From positions 124,001 through 188,000 of the forward strand of contig JADJYU010000001.1 in assembly GCA_016719565.1 (NCBI GenBank): a stretch of 64,000 nucleotides of DNA. Direction: 5' to 3'. Of the stretch, positions 8,517 to 17,544 are shown piece by piece. The notes under the pieces were generated by a model. The model saw only the letters and a list, made by a program, of their open reading frames with translations. It did not search any database and was not told where the DNA came from. Both the position numbers and the translations under genes were made by a program. The DNA comes from Ignavibacteria bacterium (GTDB taxonomy: Bacteria > Bacteroidota > Ignavibacteria > Tepidaquicellales > Tepidaquicellaceae). Numbering within the stretch: the first letter of the stretch is position 1; every line of letters begins with the position of its first letter.

Positions 8517-9020
8517 ATGGAAGATACATACAGGAAAACTGATCTTGCATTAAAGCTTTATGAAAGTACCCAGAACATAATAAGATTTGCAGATACTAAA
8601 ATAAATGTTCTGTCAGTAATAAACGGTATTGCCACTTCTTTTGTAATCACAAATTTTCAGCAGATCTATGAGATTAGTATTTTATCAAAAATTTTAATGT
8701 TGCTGTTTTTTATTACGTTCATAATTTTTGTGTATTTCCTTTTAAATACTATCCTGCCGAGAGCAAATAAAGAATCCGAATCAATCGGCTCAAAGGTTAT
8801 TTTTTTCAGTCACATATCCGGTAAGCCGGATGCAAAGAGTTTCGTAAATGACTTTAACAGCGCAAGCTCTGAAGGATTTTTAGAAGACCTTCTGCACCAG
8901 ATTTATGAAAGCGCAAAAATTGCCACCACAAAATTTAATTATTACAGAAAAAGTCTGTTTACTCTGCAGTTTCAGATATTCTTGTTTTTTATAATAGTGG
9001 GACTCAAATCATTTTCGTAA
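8517..9020 (+). CDS. PycTM-like (DUF5706) membrane protein, orphan
   Basis: The 167-residue protein has an N-terminal amphipathic helix with IIRFADTKINVLSVINGI, hydrophobic helices at about 31-47 and 57-80, and the LPR plus VIFFSHISGK block at about 80-103. A helical DLLHQIYESAKIATTKFNYYRKS segment and a last hydrophobic helix at 148-164 follow. This order resembles the PycTM effector domain of Pycsar anti-phage systems, where a cyclic nucleotide made by a PycC cyclase triggers membrane disruption. No cyclase gene is adjacent or elsewhere in the window, so the role here is open. The assignment is from memory of the family pattern. Confidence 0.6.
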   Translation: MEDTYRKTDLALKLYESTQNIIRFADTKINVLSVINGIATSFVITNFQQIYEISILSKILMLLFFITFIIFVYFLLNTILPRANKESESIGSKVIFFSHISGKPDAKSFVNDFNSASSEGFLEDLLHQIYESAKIATTKFNYYRKSLFTLQFQIFLFFIIVGLKSFS

Positions 9021-9188
9021 AGAGGAATAGTTTTTAAAAATTCTGAAAAGTTAAAACAAATTTCGGAAAGATCGGATCAGCGGAAAATATTATTATGATC
9101 TGCCTTTTAAATACATACCGAATATTAATTCATTTTGCATTGAAAGAAAATGTTTAGTTTCTATTTTGTAGTTTTCCTATAAAATTCA

Positions 9189-11234
9189 ATGACTGATAAA
9201 AATATACTTCTCAAAGCTTACGCTTCGATGTGTACTTCCAAAAGAATGGCAGAGATATACGATGAGAATAAGCAGATCTGTAAATATGTACATTCCACTT
9301 CCAGAGGTCACGAAGCCATTCAGCTTGCTGTAGGTATGCAGCTGGAGGAATGTGATTTTGTAAGCCCGTATTATCGTGATGAGTCCATTCTTCTCGGAAT
9401 GGGTATTACTCCATATGAGCTCATGCTGCAGCTTCTTACTAAAAAGGACGATCCATTTTCCGGAGGACGGACATATTACGGACATCCATCGCTTAAGAGA
9501 GACGGCTTTCCTAAAATCCCGCACCAGTCCAGCGCAACAGGAATGCAGGCAATTCCGGCTACCGGCATCGCACATGGGATCCAATATCTGGAAAATGCAG
9601 GTCTTCTGAAATCCGATTACAAACCGGTAGTCGTGTGTTCACTCGGTGACGGATCCGTTACGGAAGGTGAAGTTTCCGAAGCGTTCCAGATGGCAGTATT
9701 GAAAATGCTTCCCATTATATATCTTGTTCAGGATAATGAATGGGGGATCTCGGCATATAAAGATGAAATGCGCGCGATGGATGCTTACGAATTTGCAGCC
9801 GGATTCAAAGGCTTAAAGAGAATACGGATCGATGGCTCTGACTTTAATGAAAGCTATGTTAAGTTCGGAGATATGCTGAATTTTGTACGAACAAAGAGAA
9901 AGCCGGTATTGATTCACGCAAGCGTTTCACTCCTTGGTCATCATACTTCAGGTGTACGCAAAGAATGGTACAGACATGATCTGGACGAACATGTGAAAGG
10001 CGATCCGGTATTGAAACTTCGTTCTTTATTGTTAAAGCAAAATGTAACTGAAGATGAACTCATTGAGATAGAAAATAATTCGGTTATAATTGCAGAAGAA
10101 AGTTTTTCAAAAGCAGTTGCTGCTGAAGATCCTGATCCGGAAACACTTACACTGCATGAGTTTTCTCCTACACCTGTAACAGAAGAATCAGGTGCGCGCG
10201 TACCGGAAGGAAGAGAACCGCTTATGATGGTTGATTCCGCTCTTCACGCTGTAAGGGAGATTCTTGAAAAACATCCGGAAGCAATTCTTTACGGTCAGGA
10301 TGTAGGTAAAAGACTCGGCGGTGTATTCAGAGAAGCGGCTACTCTTGCTCAGAGGTTTGGAGACAGCAGAGTGTTCAATACCCCCATTCAGGAAGCATAC
10401 ATTGTCGGATCTACTGCAGGAATGAGCGCTGCTGGTGTCAGACCTATTGTAGAAATTCAGTTTGCGGATTATGCGTGGGCGGGAATTAATCAGCTAGTAG
10501 TCGAGCTTTCAAAATCCTGTTACCTTACCATGGGAAAATATCCGGTATCTTGCGTGATAAGGATCCCTTGCGGCGCTTACGGTGCCGGAGGTCCTTACCA
10601 TTCCGATTGTATCGAATCAAGTTTGCTTCCTGTCAGGGGAATTAAAATTGCTTTCCCAAGTAATGCTGCAGATATGAAGGGTCTGATAAAGTCTGCTTTT
10701 TATGATCCGAATCCGGTTATAATGTTTGAACACAAAGGACTTTACTGGAGCAAAGTTCCGGGTACTGAAGCGGCAAAATGTCCTGAACCTTCGGAAGATT
10801 ATATTATTCCTTTCGGCAAGGGTAGGATTTTTCAATATGCGGATAAAGGAAAAATTAATTCGGGTGAATCATTAACAGTAATCACATACGGAATGGGAGT
10901 TCACTGGGCATTAAATGCTTCCAAAAACTATCCGGGATCAGTAGAAATTGTTGATCTCAGGACTTTAAATCCCATTGATGAAGAGATGATGTATGAATCA
11001 GTGAAGAGACACGGGAAGTGTATTGTACTGACTGAAGAAAAAGTTTTAAATTCTTTTGCTGAAAGTCTTGCAGGACGGATCTCAAAAAATTGTTTTCAGT
11101 ATCTAGATGCTCCGGTGGAAGTTATAGGTTCAGTGAATATGCCTGCCGTTCCTCTGAATTCAGGACTTGAAGCAGTCATGCTTCCCGGCGTAAAAAAAGT
11201 TTCTGACGCAATAGAAAATGTATTAGGTTACTGA
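9189..11234 (+). CDS. 2-oxoacid (branched-chain type) dehydrogenase E1, alpha and beta fused
   Basis: The 681-residue protein joins both E1 subunits. Residues about 1-330 are the alpha part, with the thiamine diphosphate motif GDGSVTEGEVSEAF...NEWG and GHHTSGVRKEWY. Residues about 345-681 are the beta part, with YGQDVGKRLGGVFREAA, IQEAYIVGSTAGMS and EIQFADYAW. E1 decarboxylates 2-oxoacids and transfers the acyl group to E2 lipoamide. Fused forms are common in Bacteroidota relatives. No E2 or E3 gene is next to it. The last 7 bp overlap the end of the convergent TPR lipoprotein gene. Confidence 0.9.
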   Translation: MTDKNILLKAYASMCTSKRMAEIYDENKQICKYVHSTSRGHEAIQLAVGMQLEECDFVSPYYRDESILLGMGITPYELMLQLLTKKDDPFSGGRTYYGHPSLKRDGFPKIPHQSSATGMQAIPATGIAHGIQYLENAGLLKSDYKPVVVCSLGDGSVTEGEVSEAFQMAVLKMLPIIYLVQDNEWGISAYKDEMRAMDAYEFAAGFKGLKRIRIDGSDFNESYVKFGDMLNFVRTKRKPVLIHASVSLLGHHTSGVRKEWYRHDLDEHVKGDPVLKLRSLLLKQNVTEDELIEIENNSVIIAEESFSKAVAAEDPDPETLTLHEFSPTPVTEESGARVPEGREPLMMVDSALHAVREILEKHPEAILYGQDVGKRLGGVFREAATLAQRFGDSRVFNTPIQEAYIVGSTAGMSAAGVRPIVEIQFADYAWAGINQLVVELSKSCYLTMGKYPVSCVIRIPCGAYGAGGPYHSDCIESSLLPVRGIKIAFPSNAADMKGLIKSAFYDPNPVIMFEHKGLYWSKVPGTEAAKCPEPSEDYIIPFGKGRIFQYADKGKINSGESLTVITYGMGVHWALNASKNYPGSVEIVDLRTLNPIDEEMMYESVKRHGKCIVLTEEKVLNSFAESLAGRISKNCFQYLDAPVEVIGSVNMPAVPLNSGLEAVMLPGVKKVSDAIENVLGY

Positions 11235-13828
11235 CCCTGACTTCCGGGGGGATTGTTCGGATCAGTTTCGGATTCTTTAAGCATTTGCTCAATTTCTTCA
11301 GGAGTAAGTTGTTTCTTTTCTTCATCACCTGTATCATCCGGTTTAATTTCCGGATTTTCAGGATTTTCAGGATTTTCCGGATTCGTATTTTCTTCTTGCG
11401 AAATTTTTTCTTTATCTTCACTGGACTCATTGATTTCAGAAGTTCCGGTATTTAGAGTATCAGAAACATTACTTAAAGAATCCGCCTTTTCATTTTCTTC
11501 AAGCATGGCATAGTAATCCAGAAGTTCCGAAACTTTAAGTGAATACACAGACTCAGGATATGTTTCTCTTAATTTCCTGTAATAAAACAGCGAACTGTCT
11601 TTATTTGAAAGTCCGTTCTCATATACAAATCCAATTCCGTATAAAGACTTTGCTTTGACGGAATCTAATTTTGTCTCAATATCAACCTGTCTTAAAATGT
11701 TTAAAGCTTCCGCGAAATTTTTTTCGTTATAAAATTCTATTGCTTTATTAAATTTTGCATCAGTCGAATCAATTACAACATCATCACTTGTTACTTCAAG
11801 TCCCAGTATTTTTTTTGCTTCAAAAGCATACAAGGAACCGGGAAATTCAGCGATTAGTTTTCCGAATGTTTCATCTGCATTCACTTTATCATTCACATTA
11901 ACATAGAAGTTTCCAAGTGTATATAGGACTTTGGATCTCTTTTCAGGTTCATCGAATTTTTGCAGAAGCAATTTCAGATAAAATTCAGCAGAATCACTTT
12001 TATTAAGTTTGTAATTGAATATCTCCGCAAGTTCATAATACCCGTTAAAAATTTTATCCTCTTTTGTTTTTAATTCAGCTTCTTCCTGAGCTTTCTTCAG
12101 TGAATCAAGATTAACGGTATTAGTAGTTGTATCCTGAATTTCTGATCCATCTTTCTTTTCAGTATTTTCCATATTTCCGGGGTTGGTCATATTCCCGGGA
12201 TTAGTCACATTTCCGGGGTTGGTAACATTACCCGGATTAGTCATAACATTCTTATCATCTCCGGAATTACCCGGATCCGGATTTTCAAGTGAGTCATTTA
12301 TATCAGCAAATATCATTCCCTTAAATCCGCCCGGTTTTCCTTTTCCATCTCCCCGCTGTCTCCCGTCATCTTCACCGGAATTTTCACTTCCTTTGTTATC
12401 ACCGTCTTTATTACTTTCATTAAACTGTTCAATTCCCATTTCTTCATTATAAAACACTCTGTACTTTTCCACTTCAAAATTATCCTGTGGAATATCTATC
12501 GGTTTAGAATCTGATACTTCGCTTTGCAGAGAAAAATATCTGCCGAGATCAGTGACCTTGCCTGTTACTATTTTGTTATATTCAGACGCTGAGTTTTCCT
12601 GTGACGATTTAGTATAATTAACAAGGGCTTTTAGATAATTGTTGTTAACTTCTTCCTCATGCTTTCCTAAAAAATAATATGCATTTGAAGAAGCTACAGT
12701 ATTCGGATATTTGACAATTACTTCATAATATTTATCCATTGCGTCTTTAAGCTTTTTCTGAGCATAATAATTATTCGCGATCTCAAGATCCACAAGCTGC
12801 GCATAGACCACTTCATCCCTGTATTTACTTCTCAGACTCGTAAGCTCTTCGTCTGCATCATTATATTTTTTATTATATGAAAGTCCTATGGCATAATTTA
12901 CTCTGCCGTAAAAGGACAGATCAAAATCCGATGTATAATCCAGTACCTTTTTATACTCAGTCGCTGAAAGTTCCGGTTTATAAAGCGAAAGCAGTTTTGC
13001 AAGTATAAACTGACCTTCAGCTTTTCTTACATTATCATTTGAATATTCTATCGCCTTTCTGAAATATTTCGCAGCTTCCTCCGGTCTTCCGTTTTTATAT
13101 TCAAGCACTCCAAAGTCACGGGCTGCAAGAGATTTCATTTCAGATTCAGTGTCGTTATCTAATAAACTTTTATATAATGATTCCGCTTCTTTCTGATTAC
13201 CAAGTTTATTCTTTGTCCTGGCAAGATACAATAACGCTTCATCAGTTAAATCACTGCTCGAAAATTTCGAAAGGAACTCATTGAATTTTCTCTCGGCATT
13301 TATGTAATCATTTAAAAGATAGTATGATTTACCAATCAGCAGTACTGCATCATCTATGAATTTACTGTTCCTGTGAAACTGAATGATCTTCGAACTTCTT
13401 TCAATCGATTTATTTAATTTATCTTTTACACTTTGCGTTACAGGCGGGTCAACAAGCAATGAATCTATGCTTCTGTTAAATACTGCAATAAATGACGTTC
13501 TGAATTCATCAAAGGCTTCGTTATAATCTTCCTGTGATTTAAAAAACGTATTAAAATAAGCTGTAAAATTCTCGATCCTGTTACCCATATATAAATATGA
13601 AGTAAAATCCTGATATTCGAAATCTAATGACACATCATAATCCGGTTCCGGTTCAGTAATGAGAGAATCCTTCGAATTGTCCTTTGAAAGAGTACTATGA
13701 GTAAAGAAGTTACAACTGCCTGTCAAAAATACAGCTGCAGATATTAATAAAATAAAAAATGCTAGCTTTCCGGTTTTCAAGGTGTGAATGTTTTTCTTAA
13801 AAATATTTCTATTAGGAAGTTTAATCAA
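11228..13828 (-). CDS. TPR-repeat lipoprotein
   Basis: The 866-residue protein has a hydrophobic signal followed by the lipobox LTGSC (Cys39), so it should be lipid-anchored. Two blocks of tetratricopeptide-like helical repeats, at about residues 140-430 and 590-780, contain typical words such as ALLYLARTKNKLGN and AKYFRKAIEY. A low-complexity linker near residue 530 repeats NPGNxT, and the tail is rich in Glu, Pro and Asn (NPENPENPE). It resembles gliding or cell-envelope TPR lipoproteins of Bacteroidota in layout, but no specific function can be given. It is convergent with the E1 gene. Confidence 0.8.
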   Translation of the reverse strand: MIKLPNRNIFKKNIHTLKTGKLAFFILLISAAVFLTGSCNFFTHSTLSKDNSKDSLITEPEPDYDVSLDFEYQDFTSYLYMGNRIENFTAYFNTFFKSQEDYNEAFDEFRTSFIAVFNRSIDSLLVDPPVTQSVKDKLNKSIERSSKIIQFHRNSKFIDDAVLLIGKSYYLLNDYINAERKFNEFLSKFSSSDLTDEALLYLARTKNKLGNQKEAESLYKSLLDNDTESEMKSLAARDFGVLEYKNGRPEEAAKYFRKAIEYSNDNVRKAEGQFILAKLLSLYKPELSATEYKKVLDYTSDFDLSFYGRVNYAIGLSYNKKYNDADEELTSLRSKYRDEVVYAQLVDLEIANNYYAQKKLKDAMDKYYEVIVKYPNTVASSNAYYFLGKHEEEVNNNYLKALVNYTKSSQENSASEYNKIVTGKVTDLGRYFSLQSEVSDSKPIDIPQDNFEVEKYRVFYNEEMGIEQFNESNKDGDNKGSENSGEDDGRQRGDGKGKPGGFKGMIFADINDSLENPDPGNSGDDKNVMTNPGNVTNPGNVTNPGNMTNPGNMENTEKKDGSEIQDTTTNTVNLDSLKKAQEEAELKTKEDKIFNGYYELAEIFNYKLNKSDSAEFYLKLLLQKFDEPEKRSKVLYTLGNFYVNVNDKVNADETFGKLIAEFPGSLYAFEAKKILGLEVTSDDVVIDSTDAKFNKAIEFYNEKNFAEALNILRQVDIETKLDSVKAKSLYGIGFVYENGLSNKDSSLFYYRKLRETYPESVYSLKVSELLDYYAMLEENEKADSLSNVSDTLNTGTSEINESSEDKEKISQEENTNPENPENPENPEIKPDDTGDEEKKQLTPEEIEQMLKESETDPNNPPGSQGQ
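12173..12245 (-). repeat. 18-bp tandem repeat inside the TPR lipoprotein gene
   Basis: About four units of an 18-bp sequence encode NPGN(V/M)T. The unit is a multiple of three, so copy-number change would keep the frame and alter only the linker length. Confidence 0.85.
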
Positions 13829-14002
13829 GACAATTAAATATTTGTTATTTACAAAATACGGCTTTATTCCAATCTGGAGTTTAATTATGAAACGAGTTCT
13901 TAGTTATAAATCTGAACTTTTTTTTGAACGATCGATATATTTATATTAACTCCTTATACTTATTTCAAAGTTCATTTATTTTAAAAATTAATATGATTGT
14001 AA

Positions 14003-14037
14003 ATAAAAAAAACCGGAATTGCTGAAATTCCGGTTTT
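14003..14037 (-). terminator. Rho-independent terminator
   Basis: A perfect 12-bp stem (aaaaccggaatt / aattccggtttt, loop of 5) is followed on the minus strand by a T-rich run. It lies 23 bp after the stop of the DUF6600-like gene. Confidence 0.9.
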
Positions 14038-14059
14038 GATGAAAATTATAAATTAAATA

Positions 14060-15376
14060 TTACTTTGTTTTAACCGTTTCGTCTTTATCTGAGTTTTCGT
14101 TGCCGCTGCTATCTGTAGTGACTTTACTGCTTTCTATTCCTGTATTTACCGTATTGTTATTACTTCCGGTATTATTGCTGCTGCCTGTAATTGATTCATT
14201 GTTTACGCTTTTACTGACTTCATCATAACTTTCTATTGTTTCAATATTACTGCTTTTACTTTTTTCATTACTTCTCTTTGTGTTATTATCCTTTCTTACA
14301 GGCGGATTATTCTTTGTACCCGGATTATTAGGTGGATTATTTTTTGTTCCGGGATTTTTAGGCGGATTATAATTTTTGGTGTCCTGACCTTTCGATTCCC
14401 TTGTTTTTATTTCCGGTTTTTTATCATTCTTAACATCACCGCTCTTGACGGGAGGCGGGTTGTATTTTTCATTACCTGTTGAATTGACATCATTTTTCTT
14501 CGTTACTTTTGTATTGCCTTCATTCCTAATAGTAACAGGATTTTTTATTTCAATATTTTTCGGAGTAATTTTTTCATTCGCTTCTTTTGATACAGTTTTA
14601 ACATCAGGTCCTGAATATTTGAATGTCTTTGTATTTGCATCCGAATATTGCGTAGTTTTAACCTTTACTGAATTTTGTAAAATATTAATATTGTCAACCG
14701 GATCTTCTACTATTTTCTCATCGATTCGTTTAGTAAAATCTGACTTTTGTACTATTACCCAGTTTTGAGTTTTATATGTATAAAGTTTATTTCTGTGCCA
14801 TCTGTTTCCGTGACCTCTCCAGTAAACTCTCGGGCATGTAGGATACCATCCGTAATAAGAACCGCAATCCCGCCATGTAACCCAGTTTGCCGCCCATACA
14901 TTTCCGGGCATCCATATCCATCCGTAAAAATTACTGAAATACCATCTGCCGTAATGATACGGACCCCAGCCCCATGAATAATTAGAGATCCAGGTCCAGC
15001 CGTAATAAGAAAAAAACCAGCTTCCGTTATAATATGGATTCCATCCTTCGTAAGTGCCGTGGGGACGCCAGACAAAAATATAAGCTCCGTCTTCCGTATA
15101 ATAATACTGAAGGTTTTCGCCCGTCTCTTCAGTAAGGTCTCTTAAAAAGTCTGACTTTTTAACTTTTATCCAGTCACCGTCTTCGGAGAGCTCCTCGAAT
15201 TGCTTTTTATATACTTCATTGGAATCCAAAAGGTTTTCCGATGTTTCAATGGTGTCAATAAATACAGGGTTTTCCCCATTGTTGCCGGGAAGTTCCTGTG
15301 CATCTGCATTATAAAAGGAAATTAATCCTGATATAAACAAAGCTAGTATAAAAATTAAAGGATTTTTCTTAGACAT
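14060..15376 (-). CDS. DUF6600-like secreted protein, Tyr/Trp/Gly-rich core
   Basis: The 438-residue protein starts with a signal peptide (hydrophobic stretch ending ADAQ). Residues about 95-190 are very rich in Tyr, Trp and Gly, with the repeated pattern GWGPYHYGRW...YGWIWMPG typical of DUF6600-type proteins. The C-terminal half is polar and repetitive (NPGTKNNPP, then Asn/Ser/Thr-rich), likely unstructured and extracytoplasmic. The function of the domain is unknown. It has its own terminator and faces away from the AI-2E permease gene across a 429-bp gap. Confidence 0.72.
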   Translation of the reverse strand: MSKKNPLIFILALFISGLISFYNADAQELPGNNGENPVFIDTIETSENLLDSNEVYKKQFEELSEDGDWIKVKKSDFLRDLTEETGENLQYYYTEDGAYIFVWRPHGTYEGWNPYYNGSWFFSYYGWTWISNYSWGWGPYHYGRWYFSNFYGWIWMPGNVWAANWVTWRDCGSYYGWYPTCPRVYWRGHGNRWHRNKLYTYKTQNWVIVQKSDFTKRIDEKIVEDPVDNINILQNSVKVKTTQYSDANTKTFKYSGPDVKTVSKEANEKITPKNIEIKNPVTIRNEGNTKVTKKNDVNSTGNEKYNPPPVKSGDVKNDKKPEIKTRESKGQDTKNYNPPKNPGTKNNPPNNPGTKNNPPVRKDNNTKRSNEKSKSSNIETIESYDEVSKSVNNESITGSSNNTGSNNNTVNTGIESSKVTTDSSGNENSDKDETVKTK

Positions 15377-15805
15377 AATATTTTCATTTAATAGATTAAA
15401 TAAAGATTCGTGTAATAAACTGCTTAATTCAAATATGGTTCCGGAATATTTTTATAAATTTCTTTACGGAAAATAAAACTTAACACGTATCTAAATAATA
15501 TTTCCGTATAATAAATCCGGGGCAAAGTAATACAAACAATAGACAATTTCATTTCCACTTTGGTTTAACTATAATTATCATTATAATACCGGAAGTCTTT
15601 AGTTCCCCGGATCTTAAAAGTTAGTTTGCAAATAATTTATCTATAACAAGATTCAGCCGGGGCTATTTCATGTCTATTCAGACAATTTCCATTATAAAAT
15701 ATATAAAACCGATCATTCATAAAAGCAGAATAATAAAATTTCAGACTATCAATACTACAATGACAATTGTATTTTACAGCAGCAATTCAAATTACACTAT
15801 TTATT
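15377..15805. other. 429-bp divergent intergenic region
   Basis: A/T-rich sequence between two divergent genes; it should hold both promoters. I see no RNA gene, repeat or clear operator in it. Confidence 0.4.
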
Positions 15806-16888
15806 ATGTCACAGGGATTTAATTTCAGCGAAAGAAAGAAACTTGCGCAGTTTATACTGCTTATGTTCTTTACGGGACTAATGCTGTATATATGCTGGCT
15901 TATGCTGGCACCTTTCGTTTCAGTTTTATTATGGTCGGCAATACTAGTAATTATATTTCATCCGATTTACAATTGGCTGATGGAAAAAACAGGCAAGCAT
16001 GCAGTAAGCGCTCTGCTTACAATTGCCGTTTCGTTTCTTACTTTTATTATACCTTTGTTTTTTGTTTCCGCGGCAGTTATTAATGAACTTGCCGGATTTG
16101 CAAGTATAACCATGGATGAAATACAGCAGACTATCAATGACCCAAGACACAGCTGGCTTGGAAATTTTTATACTTATATAAGCGGATTTGTGAATCTTGA
16201 CAATGTTTTAAAACCTGAAGACATAAAAGCGTTTGTCACAAAAATAAGCGAGGTAATGTTATCGGCTTCTTTGAATTTAGTTGAAGGAGTATTGGGAATG
16301 TTTGTCGGAATACTTCTTGCAATTTTCAGTATGTATTATCTATTCCGTGACGGTAAAAAAATTGTAAATGATCTTCCCGGAATACTCCCAATGGAAAATG
16401 ATCAGGCAAGTGAGCTGATCAGAAAAACCTCCGAAATAATTAATGCAACTCTCAGAGGCTCTTTGTTGGTAGCAGTAATTCAAGGAGTATTAGCGGGCAT
16501 CATCTTCTGGCTTCTCGGTATTCCGTCTTTCATTCTTTTAGGGACACTGGCAATGTTCTTTTCTCTCATTCCGACAGGCGGTACTGCTTTTATTACTGTT
16601 CCGGTAATACTTGTCCTTTTCGCCTCCGGTGATATTACCAAAGCAATTATCTTATCCGTTTATGCTGCAGTTGTTATCGGAATGATTGACAATTTTCTCT
16701 TGCCAAAACTTATTAATAGCCGCACAAAGATGAATGAGCTTTTCGTTTTCTTTAGTGTTATCGGAGGATTGCAGCTGTTTGGCATACTGGGAATTTTCAT
16801 GGGTCCGATTATTCTTGCAATTGCTTTTGGTATGCTTACTCTTTTTAAAGGAGAAAAAATTAATAGAGACAGTATTTCAATTGAGTAA
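15806..16888 (+). CDS. AI-2E family transporter (TqsA/YdiK-type permease)
   Basis: About 360 residues with eight hydrophobic segments. The family order is kept: two paired N-terminal helices, a soluble middle part, then PSFILLGTLAMFFSLIPTGGTAFI and LPKLINSRTKMNELFVFFSVIGGLQLFGILGIFMGP, the conserved C-terminal signature. Members include exporters of autoinducer-2 and ion antiporters, so the substrate is uncertain. ATG at 15806 is preferred to an in-frame TTG at 15767, because the extra 13 residues do not belong to the family core. Confidence 0.85.
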   Translation: MSQGFNFSERKKLAQFILLMFFTGLMLYICWLMLAPFVSVLLWSAILVIIFHPIYNWLMEKTGKHAVSALLTIAVSFLTFIIPLFFVSAAVINELAGFASITMDEIQQTINDPRHSWLGNFYTYISGFVNLDNVLKPEDIKAFVTKISEVMLSASLNLVEGVLGMFVGILLAIFSMYYLFRDGKKIVNDLPGILPMENDQASELIRKTSEIINATLRGSLLVAVIQGVLAGIIFWLLGIPSFILLGTLAMFFSLIPTGGTAFITVPVILVLFASGDITKAIILSVYAAVVIGMIDNFLLPKLINSRTKMNELFVFFSVIGGLQLFGILGIFMGPIILAIAFGMLTLFKGEKINRDSISIE

Positions 16889-16961
16889 TAACATTTTTTA
16901 GATATTTTAAAACAAGGTTTGTTTGTAAAATTTCATCCCTTTAACTTCAAATCGAAATTCT

Positions 16962-17294
16962 TCAGCAGTATTGCGTAAGAATCAGGAACCAAATAAAAAA
17001 AATAAAGCAGCTTAGAAGTATTCCTGATATCAGTGACAAAATTATCCATACAGCTTTTTGTTTTTTAATGTAAAGGTAAGGGACAATTATCGATGTAAAA
17101 ATCAGAGGCAGAGGAACTCCGAAAAATACAATATAGTACAGCCATTCCGGTAAACTATGTGTGCATCCGAATACTAATATCGAAACCATGAATACCGCAA
17201 GAGATGTAGCTCCGGCAGTTAAAAACAGCAGAACAATTCCTGTTATTATTCCTGTAAGAATTCGGCTTCTGTCATTTGCAGCATTTTCATTCAT
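16962..17294 (-). CDS. Small membrane protein, three predicted helices
   Basis: This 110-residue protein is not a family I recognise. A short charged N-terminus (MNENAANDRSR) is followed by three strongly hydrophobic helices at about 12-40, 50-73 and 80-107, with lysines (IKKQK) between helices 2 and 3. The charge pattern suggests the N-terminus is outside or depends on partners. It is convergent with the AI-2E permease gene. Confidence 0.55.
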   Translation of the reverse strand: MNENAANDRSRILTGIITGIVLLFLTAGATSLAVFMVSILVFGCTHSLPEWLYYIVFFGVPLPLIFTSIIVPYLYIKKQKAVWIILSLISGILLSCFIFFIWFLILTQYC

Positions 17295-17484
17295 TCTCGT
17301 ATCGGAATTTTTTTTATAAAATTTCTGAATGCAAATTAGTTATAAAAAAATTATTTGGAAGTGTAATTTAATCTATTCAGTTCAAATTATTAACCCTATA
17401 CTTATTCTAATCATATTCAATTTCTATACGACCTATTTTGAACTTTTCAAATTAAGATCAATAAATATATTCTAAAAATTTTCA

Positions 17485-17520
17485 CAAAAAAACCCTGCGA
17501 AAAATTTCCCGCAGAGTTTT
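17485..17520 (-). terminator. Rho-independent terminator
   Basis: An 11-bp stem (aaaaccctgcg / cgcagagtttt with one wobble pair) is followed on the minus strand by a run of T. It lies directly after the T9SS cargo gene. Confidence 0.88.
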
Positions 17521-17544
17521 TAGTGTATTAAACATTTACAATAA

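Noticed and set aside
9189..11234. Gene-fusion artefact in the dehydrogenase E1
   Set aside because: Alpha-beta fused E1 proteins are common in Bacteroidota relatives and the frame is continuous and well conserved throughout.
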